Assembly (NCBI GenBank): GCA_020634935.1
Contig: JACKAT010000071.1
Location: 1 to 27,584 of the forward strand
From: Anaerolineales bacterium
GTDB lineage: Bacteria; Chloroflexota; Anaerolineae; 4572-78; J111
Reading direction: 5' to 3'
Length of the DNA: 27,584 bases
Made by a program: the position numbers and the translations under genes. This document shows positions 6,955 through 15,284 of this stretch, piece by piece (positions within the stretch are counted from its first letter, which is position 1; the number at the start of each line of letters is the position of its first letter). The notes below the pieces were generated by a model that searched no databases, was not told where the DNA came from, and saw only the letters and a program-made list of their open reading frames with translations.

Positions 6955-8300
6955 TGGAAATTGGGGCTGCCCAGCCGCACGACCTTGTGCTGCGATTCGG
7001 CTAAAAGATTACGGGTTGCGTTGACCGTATCGATTACCATCGGACTGTGGTGAACCACCCAATCATAATCGATGGTCTGATGCCGGGTGACAATAACGAC
7101 CCCATCCAGGCCGGCCAGATATTCGGCGGTGAGGGAGACGCTATCAAAAGTAACAAATTCACGGCAGATAACATCGCCGCCGACCCGAAAATGAGGTACG
7201 AAGGGATCGTGATAGCTGACATCGGCCTGGTCTTTGAGCAGCAGTTCGATCACCCGTTCGGCGGGCGAGTTGCGGGCGTCGTCGATGTTAGGTTTGAAGG
7301 CCACCCCTAAGACTAACACTTTGGCATTGCGCAGGTTTTTGCCGTGACGGTTTAAAGCCTGCCGGATCAGATCGACGGTATGGTAGGGCATATCACCGTT
7401 GACCTCAGCGGCCAGCTCGATGAAACGGGTGTAAAAATCGTACTCGCGCGCTTTCCAGGAGAGATAATAAGGATCGACCGGGATACAGTGACCGCCAACC
7501 CCCGCGCTGGGATAAAACGGCATAAAGCCAAATGGTTTAGTTTTGGCTGCTTCGATCACCTCCCAAAAATCGATACCCATGCGCTCGGAGAGAACAGCTA
7601 ACTCGTTGACCAGGGCGATATTGACACTGCGGAAGATATTTTCCAGCAGCTTGGTCATCTCCGCCGCACGCGGAGAGGAGACCAGGTAAATTTCCGGAGT
7701 CAGGTGGCCCAGTAAAGCGCCGGCCAGTTGAGCCGACTCAGCCGTAATCCCGCCCACCACTTTAGGGGTATTCTCAACGGTATAGTCGGTGCGGCCGGGG
7801 TCGATCCGCTCCGGCGAAAAAGCCAAAAAGAAATCCTGCCCGGCCTGTAACCCCGACTGTTCCAGAATAGGTTTGACCACCTCTTCGGTAGTGCCGGGAT
7901 AAGTGGTACTTTGCAGCACCACCAACTGTCCGAGGCAAAGATAGGGCGTGATGCCTTCGGCCGCCTGCCGGACATACTTCAAATCAGGCGATTTCATCGA
8001 GTCGAAGGGGGTCGGAACACAGATAAAAATGACGTCGACGTCTTTAAGTGTGTCATAGCGGGTGGTTGCCCGGAGCAGGTTACGGGCGACTAAAGAATTT
8101 AGCTCCTCGGTCGCCACATCCGGGATGTAGCTGACGCCTCGGTTCAAGCTATCGACTTTTTCAGGGCTGGCGTCGATGCCGATAACGGGATAGCCGCATT
8201 TGGCCATACCCACAGCCAGCGGCAGGCCCACATACCCCAAACCGATAACGCCGACGGTGGCCATTTTTTCTTGGATTTTGGAAAGAATCTGTTGGTGCAT
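6951..8300 (-). CDS. Nucleotide sugar dehydrogenase, WbpA/TviB-like (UDP-GlcNAc 6-dehydrogenase)
   Basis: This 449-residue protein would oxidise UDP-GlcNAc (or a related UDP-hexose) at C6 in two NAD-dependent steps to the uronic acid. The Rossmann motif is G20-L-G22-Y-V-G25-L-P. Next come the CVPTP and STTYPGTTEEV segments typical of the WbpA/TviB branch, and SPERIDPG. The catalytic cysteine is C272 in GVGGHCIPVDPYYL, and the C-terminal UDP-binding domain has VLGVAFKPNIDDARNSPAE. Length is standard for the branch. The ATG at 8300 is used; an in-frame ATG at codon 13 would leave the Rossmann strand intact and is an alternative. It follows the polymerase gene by 21 bases. With the epimerase at 14346 it would supply UDP-GlcNAcA and UDP-GalNAcA. 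Substrate preference between GlcNAc and other sugars is inferred from family motifs. Confidence 0.9.
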   Translation of the reverse strand: MHQQILSKIQEKMATVGVIGLGYVGLPLAVGMAKCGYPVIGIDASPEKVDSLNRGVSYIPDVATEELNSLVARNLLRATTRYDTLKDVDVIFICVPTPFDSMKSPDLKYVRQAAEGITPYLCLGQLVVLQSTTYPGTTEEVVKPILEQSGLQAGQDFFLAFSPERIDPGRTDYTVENTPKVVGGITAESAQLAGALLGHLTPEIYLVSSPRAAEMTKLLENIFRSVNIALVNELAVLSERMGIDFWEVIEAAKTKPFGFMPFYPSAGVGGHCIPVDPYYLSWKAREYDFYTRFIELAAEVNGDMPYHTVDLIRQALNRHGKNLRNAKVLVLGVAFKPNIDDARNSPAERVIELLLKDQADVSYHDPFVPHFRVGGDVICREFVTFDSVSLTAEYLAGLDGVVIVTRHQTIDYDWVVHHSPMVIDTVNATRNLLAESQHKVVRLGSPNFQ

Positions 8301-8321
8301 GGTGATCAGGATTCCTTGGAG

Positions 8322-11300
8322 TTAGCTACTTTCAGCAATTTTACTTTCAAGATCGGCGATGAATTGTTCCCAACTCGGCTGCTCTCCCTCCGGCGCAACG
8401 GCCTGAGCCTGCTGGGCTGCCTCAAAAGCCTGTTGTAAATCGCCCTTTTGTTGGTAGAGAATAGCCAGATTTTTAAGACTATCATAATCGTCCGGCCGTT
8501 GTTCGAGTACTAACCGGTTGTGCTCAATTGCCTGGTCCAGCTGCCCTTGTTGGGCATAGATAAAGGCCAGCGCACTGTGAGACTCAACATCGGCCGGGTT
8601 GAGGGTGAGCAGTTGTTCGTAAAGCGGCACTGCCTGGTCAAACGCGTTTTGGCCCAGATAAAGGTTAGCCGCCTCTCTGAGGGTGGTATCCGAGTTATCA
8701 CCCAGGGCCAGCGCTCGTTCAAAATACTCCTTGGCCTTATCGGGGTTGTCATTCCGGTTGTAAGCATGCCCGATAGCCCAGTAGACTCTTGGATCGTTTA
8801 ATCGGGCCAGGGCCACTTCCTGAAGGGCCGCGATGATATCACTACCCCGACCGGCCGAGACGTAAAAGTTGAGCCGCTGGTCAAAAAATTGGTCGGCAAA
8901 ACCGGCGAAGCCATCGCCGCTGCCGCGCGAGTTGTATTTAAGCGCCTCGCGATGGGCATTGAGCGCTTGATCGACATCCCCCATGGCCGCGTAGGTATCG
9001 CCGAGCAACAGCCAGGTGGGCGCGTATTCGGGATCGATAGACACTGAAGTTTGCAAGCGGTCGATGGCGGCGTCATACTTTTGGAGGATATAATCGGTTT
9101 GGGCCCACAAGTTATGATAAATAACATTCGACGGAGCCAGAACGGTGGCTTTCTCAAAATACGCGAGGGCATCTTGGAAGCGCTCGGGGCTAAAAATTTG
9201 GCCAAGGGTGAAATAGTAACGCCCCATATTACCGGTATTATCCGGGTTATAGGGGTTGATCTCGCGCGCTTTGAGCGCGATATCTTCCCCACGCTGCCAG
9301 GCTGTCTGGCGTTGACTGGCATCCAACCGGTTATCCTGAGCCATTAGCTGATAATCAAGAGCCAGCATGAGATAGTAGAAATCTTCGTCGCTATCTAAAG
9401 ATACGGCTTTTTCGTGCAGCGCAATGGCCTCATTCCATTGGCGATTGTTGCGGTAGCGCTCGCCTTCCTTTAGATAAATATCGGCCCGCACGACATCGAT
9501 ATTTTTAAACCAAATCACGGTCAAAATAGCCAAGACCAGCGGCGGATAGAGCCACCAATTTTCACTTCGCCAGGAAGGTAGGCTTCGAGTTTGCCCCCAA
9601 ATGAGCGTAATGGCAATAATCGCCATCAGCAAAAACAGAAAAATGTAAAAGATGACCAGGCCGTTGGTCAAAATGCTGGAGGCGTTGATCACATCATCAA
9701 TGGAATTAACCGCCACCCTCTGCCCAAACTGCCAGCGATGGACCATTGTATAAAACAAAAAATAGGTTAAAGAAGTAACGGCATATAGCGCCACGGCCCG
9801 ACCCCAGTGTAAGGGCGATCGCCACTCCTCTTGCTTAACGGCCAGCCCGCCCATCACAATGGCAAAACCAACCAGCCAGGTAATAATGACCATCCACAAT
9901 AGGCTGGCGCTTTTCTCATTACTGAAGGTAAATTCAAATTGGGGAGTGATAAAGTCGAAGGCCAGAATAATCAAGATGATGGCCATAGCCAAGCCCTGAC
10001 TGCCGGCCCACATTTCCCAACTCTCGCGCCGAGCGAATAGGACAACGCCAGAAGGGCTAACGACAACCTCTTCAGCCTTTTTACGCCGACTGCGTCCCTT
10101 TCTAGAGCGCCGGGTTTTGCTCACGGGCTCTGAAACCACCTCGACCGGCTCGATCTCTTCGGCCGGAATTGAACTTGTATCCGTAGCAGGCTGGGTTGTA
10201 TCGATACGCACGATGGCCAGCAACAGTCCGGCGTAGGCCCAAAAGTAGATGTAGGTGGCGGCAATTGAAAACACAAAGTGGACTTCGATGAAGTGGCCGA
10301 TGATCGCGCCGAGCAAACCGATGACCAGCAAGGTGTAAGTCGGCAGTTGGCTAACTTCAGGAGAAATTTTCGGGCCGATAAATCCTTGCCAAACTAAGTA
10401 AAGGACCAAACCGCTCATAACGCCAAAAGGCAAGCCGAGCGGCATAAAGGTAAATTCACCTTGAGCCAGGTAGGGGATAATCGCTCCGATGATACCACCG
10501 CAGATCAGAAAAGCGATGAGCCTGTAGCGAGCGGCTTTATCGGGAACCCAGCCTAACCAGCGAACCGCGTAATAAAAAAGACTAATCATCACAAAATAGA
10601 AGGCCAAAAAACCGAAAAGCCCAGTAATAACCAGGCTATCCATCGTTTCATTATGCGAGCGGTCAGCCGAACTCCCCCGTAGTTCCACATGAGCCAGATC
10701 GGGCGGATAGACGAAGGCAAAGGCGTTAAACATCGACTCCGGGCCGTAGCCGATTAACGGCCTGATCGTGTTAAACGAATCCTTTTTGGCAAATGGATCG
10801 CCATCGATACCAAGGGGTTGGTGAGGTTTGACTAGCTCCAGAGCCGCATCCCAAATCAAGACGCGCACCCGTCCTGTGGCTGAGGTTTCGGTGACTTGAG
10901 CCAATCGACTAAAGTAGGGCAGTTCCCGAATAGGATCGAGAAACGGATCGAGCGTAGTCCCGCGAATATTCAAAGCCAGCACAAAGCCAATCCCTAATAC
11001 GCCTACGGCCAACCAGTTCAACCACAGCCAGCGCCACCCTCTGTGAGTAGACAACATGTAGGTATACAAGCCAAAGAAGCCTAGTAGCCCGCCTAAGGCC
11101 GCGCCGACAAAAGCAACACCATCGATTTGGTAGTTCAAAGACGTTAACAGCCGTTCTAAGCCCAGGCCGATGGCATAGCCCAGGCCAGCCGTTACCCCAC
11201 CCGTTACTCCGAGGGGAATAATAAACCCAATGGCCGAGCCTATCTCTTTAATGGCTAACCGGCCCGGCTCGACCGCCTGCCGGCGAGGGATTAGCAGCAG

Positions 11301-12092
11301 CAGTAAACCCATTATGAACGCAGCCCCCATTATCCCCAGCATTGGGCCGCGGCTTTGACTAAACAGCACCGTAATCACCTGGATGGCCAGCGCAAAAATA
11401 TAGATCGCAGCCAAGACCGTATGCCCCCATGAAGCGGTTTCATCCTTAATAATCTCGGCCATTGACCGGATCAGGCGCGTGATCGTCAGCGGCACGGTCA
11501 TGATTAAATAAGAAGCCACAAAAATGGCGTTACCCATATTGGCCGCTACCCGCTGAGTCACATCGCCGGCCCAAGGCAGTGGATCGAGACCATAGCGTTG
11601 AATAATGCCGTAGAGGCCAATCGGGATGCTGGTAATAATCACTAAATTAACCAGCCGATCGACCTGCTCCTGAGTGCGCAGTTGCCCGGCCATCAGCGCG
11701 AATACGACGATGTACGATAAGGCGGAGTAACTGCCTTGCAATCGTTGATACGATCCCCACAAACTCACCTGAGGCGAGATCGATAAAGCTGTGCTGATGA
11801 TATAAATAATAACCAACAGCGAAGTAGGCAAGACTAACGGCCTTCTCAGCCAGGCCCGCAGTCGATCGAAAAAGGTGGCCGGCTTATCCTCTGTGGAGCC
11901 AAAGCCTTGTTCAACCACCAACACCAGCCAGGCTAAAATCATGAGGCTGACAATAGCTCGCAGCAGCGTAATCTTATCAGGTTCAAAGGTGCGAGCAGAA
12001 TAGATATTAAAGAAGAGTGGCACGGTCACTATCGCGGCCAACCAGCCCGCCTCGATAATTTTGCTGCAGAAGAGTGAAAGTTTTGTTTGCAT
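8322..12092 (-). CDS. O-antigen ligase/polymerase (Wzy_C) fused to C-terminal TPR repeats
   Basis: This very large integral membrane protein has 1256 residues, against 400-450 for ordinary Wzy or WaaL. The first 620 residues hold many membrane helices. A Wzy_C-type periplasmic loop at about 445-480 includes GYGPESMFN and DRSHNETMD, the usual H-N active-site region. A basic cytosolic-looking linker at about 655-680 (KTRRSRKGRSRRKKAEE) separates a second set of membrane helices, up to about residue 865. The remaining 390 residues are roughly nine to ten TPR repeats (for example EAIALHEKAVSLDSD and AIDRLQTSVSIDPEYAP). Such ligase-TPR fusions are known in Chloroflexota and relatives. Its likely job is polymerising or transferring the polysaccharide repeat units outside the membrane, with TPRs recruiting partners. 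A promoter-like sequence lies just upstream. Confidence 0.88.
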   Translation of the reverse strand: MQTKLSLFCSKIIEAGWLAAIVTVPLFFNIYSARTFEPDKITLLRAIVSLMILAWLVLVVEQGFGSTEDKPATFFDRLRAWLRRPLVLPTSLLVIIYIISTALSISPQVSLWGSYQRLQGSYSALSYIVVFALMAGQLRTQEQVDRLVNLVIITSIPIGLYGIIQRYGLDPLPWAGDVTQRVAANMGNAIFVASYLIMTVPLTITRLIRSMAEIIKDETASWGHTVLAAIYIFALAIQVITVLFSQSRGPMLGIMGAAFIMGLLLLLIPRRQAVEPGRLAIKEIGSAIGFIIPLGVTGGVTAGLGYAIGLGLERLLTSLNYQIDGVAFVGAALGGLLGFFGLYTYMLSTHRGWRWLWLNWLAVGVLGIGFVLALNIRGTTLDPFLDPIRELPYFSRLAQVTETSATGRVRVLIWDAALELVKPHQPLGIDGDPFAKKDSFNTIRPLIGYGPESMFNAFAFVYPPDLAHVELRGSSADRSHNETMDSLVITGLFGFLAFYFVMISLFYYAVRWLGWVPDKAARYRLIAFLICGGIIGAIIPYLAQGEFTFMPLGLPFGVMSGLVLYLVWQGFIGPKISPEVSQLPTYTLLVIGLLGAIIGHFIEVHFVFSIAATYIYFWAYAGLLLAIVRIDTTQPATDTSSIPAEEIEPVEVVSEPVSKTRRSRKGRSRRKKAEEVVVSPSGVVLFARRESWEMWAGSQGLAMAIILIILAFDFITPQFEFTFSNEKSASLLWMVIITWLVGFAIVMGGLAVKQEEWRSPLHWGRAVALYAVTSLTYFLFYTMVHRWQFGQRVAVNSIDDVINASSILTNGLVIFYIFLFLLMAIIAITLIWGQTRSLPSWRSENWWLYPPLVLAILTVIWFKNIDVVRADIYLKEGERYRNNRQWNEAIALHEKAVSLDSDEDFYYLMLALDYQLMAQDNRLDASQRQTAWQRGEDIALKAREINPYNPDNTGNMGRYYFTLGQIFSPERFQDALAYFEKATVLAPSNVIYHNLWAQTDYILQKYDAAIDRLQTSVSIDPEYAPTWLLLGDTYAAMGDVDQALNAHREALKYNSRGSGDGFAGFADQFFDQRLNFYVSAGRGSDIIAALQEVALARLNDPRVYWAIGHAYNRNDNPDKAKEYFERALALGDNSDTTLREAANLYLGQNAFDQAVPLYEQLLTLNPADVESHSALAFIYAQQGQLDQAIEHNRLVLEQRPDDYDSLKNLAILYQQKGDLQQAFEAAQQAQAVAPEGEQPSWEQFIADLESKIAESS

Positions 12093-12141
12093 AAGATTTA
12101 CTCTAGGTCAAACTTGGTCATTTTTCAAACACGATTATTTA

Positions 12142-12170
12142 ATCTTACCGTGTTGGCGCGGCAAAGGCAA
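12142..12170 (-). promoter_or_regulatory. Possible internal promoter upstream of the ligase gene
   Basis: On minus, TTGCCT at 12170-12165 and TAAGAT at 12147-12142 are 17 bases apart, each matching four of six consensus positions. It lies in the 81-base gap between the methyltransferase stop and the ligase start, the second-largest gap in the polysaccharide locus. It could reinforce expression of the ligase, dehydrogenase and Cys4 genes. Confidence 0.35.
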
Positions 12171-12173
12171 GAG

Positions 12174-13034
12174 TCACTTAGTGGCTGTCACCGTATAGAT
12201 ACCCCCCAGGTGTCTGATACCCGGCAGCTTATTAAGAAGGTGATCAAGTGGCCGGCATACATTAGAGATATGGCCGTAAAAGGCAACTGGCGGCATAAAG
12301 ATACTCAGTTGAGACTCAACTGACCTGAAGCCGATTTGCTTTAATATTCTGGCTAACTGGCTCACACTAAATAATCGCTCCTGGGCATAAGCGATGACTT
12401 CCCCACTGGCGAGCGTTTTTTGGGCGTGCTCGGCCACGCCTTGCCGGCGCATCCGGTAAATTCGCCAGGCCATGGCCGGATTGAGGATGTGGCTGTCTGA
12501 AATGACCAAATAGCCATGCGGATCAAAATTCTCAAATACTTGCCGCATAAAATCCTCAGCCGGATCAACATGGGAGATAGCTTCCATTGTCCAAACCAGA
12601 TCGAACGTTTCAGCCTCTAACATCTTAAAAATATTAGCTTCGACAAAGCGAATATTTAGCGTTTGGCCCAGTCGTTGTTGGTAGCGGCGGTGTCGCGCTC
12701 TGGCTGTTTTCAATCGATCGGGGGCAACATCGACGCCCACAACTTCCAAGTCGGTCCGCAGGGTACTCCAAAAAATCGACTCAGTCCCGACGCCACAACC
12801 GGCGTCAAGAATACGCCAGGGTGTACCGCGGCGGGGTAAACTTAAGATTAGCCGCTGCATCGGCCCGGTGCGACGCATCCAATTGTAGCTATAAAATGGT
12901 CTTAATTCGGGATGTTTGAGCCATTTAGAGTAGTAATGTTTTAGACAGGCATAATGAGCCGAGTCCAGTTCCGTCTGGCCTTCTAAAACCTCGGTCTCGA
13001 GTTGCTCGTAAAAATTGCAGGCAAGCTGATTCAT
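12174..13034 (-). CDS. Class I SAM-dependent methyltransferase
   Basis: This 286-residue protein is cytoplasmic. The SAM-binding motif I is ILDAGCGVGTES at residues 75-86, the acidic end of strand 2 is GVDV near 100, and a FDLVWTMEAISHV segment follows as motif post-I/II. The long N-terminal helical region with CLKHYY and FYSYNWMRR differs from the other methyltransferases here. The C-terminal half (HILNPAMAWRIYRMRRQG) probably forms the acceptor site. The ATG overlaps the upstream glycosyltransferase stop (ATGA). Within this locus the acceptor is most likely a sugar hydroxyl or carboxyl group of the surface glycan, but a quinone or lipid acceptor cannot be excluded on sequence alone. Confidence 0.85.
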   Translation of the reverse strand: MNQLACNFYEQLETEVLEGQTELDSAHYACLKHYYSKWLKHPELRPFYSYNWMRRTGPMQRLILSLPRRGTPWRILDAGCGVGTESIFWSTLRTDLEVVGVDVAPDRLKTARARHRRYQQRLGQTLNIRFVEANIFKMLEAETFDLVWTMEAISHVDPAEDFMRQVFENFDPHGYLVISDSHILNPAMAWRIYRMRRQGVAEHAQKTLASGEVIAYAQERLFSVSQLARILKQIGFRSVESQLSIFMPPVAFYGHISNVCRPLDHLLNKLPGIRHLGGIYTVTATK

Positions 13035-14353
13035 TCGTCTTGACTCATTTGATCGGGGTTAAGGGGTGAGCTCACCGGCTTTAACCCCTTCTGACGCAAC
13101 AATCGTTCATATAGATCGGCTAACTGCTCGACCATTCTCTGGGCTCCAAATTCACCCACCATGTCTTGGCCGGCCCGGCCCATTGATGCCATCAAGCCGG
13201 GCTGGCGCAAAAGTTCAATCACCGTCCGGGCTAGCTGCTCAGGCTCACCCGGCGGAACGAGGCGACCGTTAACCCTATCCCTCACCGCCTCAGCATTGCC
13301 GTCGACAGCCGTAGCCACAATCGGTAAGCCCGTGGCCATGGCCTGCGGCAAAACGCGGGGCAACCCCTCCCAGAGTGAGGATAAGACGAAGAGATCAAAG
13401 GTGGCCATCAATTCAGGCACATCCCGGCGCAGTCCAGTCAGAACCAATCGATCATTCAGATTTAATTCTTTGGCCAGCGTTTCAACCTCAGAACGCAGCG
13501 GGCCATCGCCCACGATCACAAACCAAGCTTCCGGCATCTGCTGTGCAATCTGGCCGGCCGCTTGCACAAAATCCAGCGGCGCTTTCTGAGCCGACAGGCG
13601 GGTGACGGTGCCGATCACCGTAGCTTCGGCGGGAATGCCCAGGGCTGTTCGCATTTCCAACGGCGGCGTCTGGGGCTGGCCAAAGCGATCAAGTTCAATC
13701 CCACTGCGAATCACGACATAGTTTTCGGGCCGGCCGATCCCATCGGTTAGCCCTTTTTCGATATTTCGCGGCGAAACGACGATCAGCTGCGCGGTAATCG
13801 GCAGTGTTACTTTTTCAAGCCAAATGTAAATACCTCGCACCAGTGGATGCTGCTGCTGGTGATGCGCCCAACCGTGAACCGTATGGACAATGAGCGGCGT
13901 TCCGGCCAGCCAGGCCGCCCAACGACCCAGAATACCCGCCTTCGAACTGTGTGTATGAACAATGGCGTAATTGCCCCGCTTAATATACCGGGTTAGTCGA
14001 ATCAGCGCCACGATATCCTTGAGCGGATTGACCTCACGCACCAGGCTAGGTTCGATAGTTAGCGGCACACCCCGCCGGCGCACTTCTTCGATCAAACTGC
14101 CTTCCGAATCGGTTTGCGGCCCGGAGATCACATCGACATGCCAGGCTGTCTCATCCATGTAATCGGCGATGAGCATGACGGTTTCCTGAGCTCCGCCAAT
14201 AATCAAGCGGGTGATAATTTGCAACACCCGAACCGGCCGATGGTCGCCAACACCAGCCAGGTGATGGGGGGTTGGCCAGAGACTAGCAAAGGTATCGATG
14301 ATCAACGTTTTGAACGTTTGCCACGGCCCTATCAAACTCTGAGATTTAATCAT
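13031..14353 (-). CDS. Glycosyltransferase, GT4 family (GT-B fold)
   Basis: This 440-residue protein has about 40 extra N-terminal residues before the first Rossmann strand (VRVLQIITRLIIGGAQE). The N-domain carries the HTHSSKAGILGRWAA and HTVHGWAHH segments typical of GT4 enzymes. The C-domain has IGTVTRLSAQKAP and the donor-binding region. The E-x7-E motif is altered: E329 in EGLPRVLPQ is present but the second acid is Q337. This substitution keeps the fold and may be normal in a subfamily. The gene overlaps the epimerase gene by 8 bases upstream and the methyltransferase by ATGA downstream. Donor and acceptor sugars cannot be read from sequence. Confidence 0.9.
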   Translation of the reverse strand: MIKSQSLIGPWQTFKTLIIDTFASLWPTPHHLAGVGDHRPVRVLQIITRLIIGGAQETVMLIADYMDETAWHVDVISGPQTDSEGSLIEEVRRRGVPLTIEPSLVREVNPLKDIVALIRLTRYIKRGNYAIVHTHSSKAGILGRWAAWLAGTPLIVHTVHGWAHHQQQHPLVRGIYIWLEKVTLPITAQLIVVSPRNIEKGLTDGIGRPENYVVIRSGIELDRFGQPQTPPLEMRTALGIPAEATVIGTVTRLSAQKAPLDFVQAAGQIAQQMPEAWFVIVGDGPLRSEVETLAKELNLNDRLVLTGLRRDVPELMATFDLFVLSSLWEGLPRVLPQAMATGLPIVATAVDGNAEAVRDRVNGRLVPPGEPEQLARTVIELLRQPGLMASMGRAGQDMVGEFGAQRMVEQLADLYERLLRQKGLKPVSSPLNPDQMSQDE

Positions 14354-15284
14354 GATGTTCTTGATACCAGGCGACGGTTTTGGCTAAGCCGCCTTTGAAA
14401 TCGACTTTGACTTGATAGCCTAGTTGATCTTGCGCCAAACGAATATCGGCCAGCGAATGTTTGACATCGGCCGAGCGGGCCGTATCGAACGTTGGCTCGA
14501 CAGCGGCGCCCATGATGTCGTTAAGCGCATTCACCAAATCAAGCAAGGAAAACCGATGACCACAGGCGATATTGAAAACCTGACCTGAAACATTTGGCGC
14601 GGTGGTGGCCAGCAAATTCGCCTCGACATTGTTGCTGACAAAGGTAAAGTCACGCGACTGGCGGCCATCGCCATAGATCATTGGTGACCGACCGGCTAAC
14701 ATGGATTTAATGAAAAGAGGGATGACCGCCGAATAGGGCGACGCCGGGTCCTGGCGCGGGCCGAAGACATTGAAATAGCGCAAACTGACCGTTTCCAGAC
14801 CATACACCTCGGCAAAAATTCGGGTGTAATATTCGCCCGACAGCTTCGCCACCGCATAAGGGGATTTTGGTCGTAAAGCCATCGTCTCCTGTTTCGGCAG
14901 TTGGGGCGAGTCGCCATACACCGACGAGGAGGAGGCGTAGATAAACCGCTTTACGCCGGCATCGCGGCTGGCAATCAACATGTTCAGGGTTCCTTTGACC
15001 GCCACATCATTAGTGGTCAAAGGGTCATCGATGCTGCGTGGGACTGAAGGAATAGCCGCCTGGTGCAGCACGTAGTCCACGCCCGCAACCGCCCGGCGGC
15101 AGGTATCGAGATCGCGCAGGTCGCCTTCAACTAACTCGATGTCCGCCAGCACCGCTGCCAAATTAATCTGACGGCCGGTACTAAAATTATCGAGCACGCG
15201 GATCGTTTCGTTTCGGTGCAGCAGTTCCGCCACAATATTAGACCCGATGAAGCCGGCCCCACCGGTTACGAGGTATGTCGCCAT
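14346..15284 (-). CDS. NAD-dependent UDP-sugar 4-epimerase, WbpP/TviC-like
   Basis: This 312-residue extended short-chain dehydrogenase has the NAD motif G8-G-A-G11-F-I-G14, the ASSSSVYG catalytic serine region and the Y143-x3-K147 pair. The HQAAIPSVPRSIDDP segment and the late DFTFVSNNVEANLLA segment resemble UDP-GlcNAc 4-epimerases of the WbpP/TviC group more than galactose epimerases. Likely reaction: interconversion of UDP-GlcNAc and UDP-GalNAc or their uronic acids. Paired with the WbpA/TviB-like dehydrogenase it would give UDP-GalNAcA. A clear GGAG lies seven bases before the ATG, which supports this start despite a 19-base overlap with the upstream glycosyltransferase. The exact sugar is inferred. 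Confidence 0.88.
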   Translation of the reverse strand: MATYLVTGGAGFIGSNIVAELLHRNETIRVLDNFSTGRQINLAAVLADIELVEGDLRDLDTCRRAVAGVDYVLHQAAIPSVPRSIDDPLTTNDVAVKGTLNMLIASRDAGVKRFIYASSSSVYGDSPQLPKQETMALRPKSPYAVAKLSGEYYTRIFAEVYGLETVSLRYFNVFGPRQDPASPYSAVIPLFIKSMLAGRSPMIYGDGRQSRDFTFVSNNVEANLLATTAPNVSGQVFNIACGHRFSLLDLVNALNDIMGAAVEPTFDTARSADVKHSLADIRLAQDQLGYQVKVDFKGGLAKTVAWYQEHHD

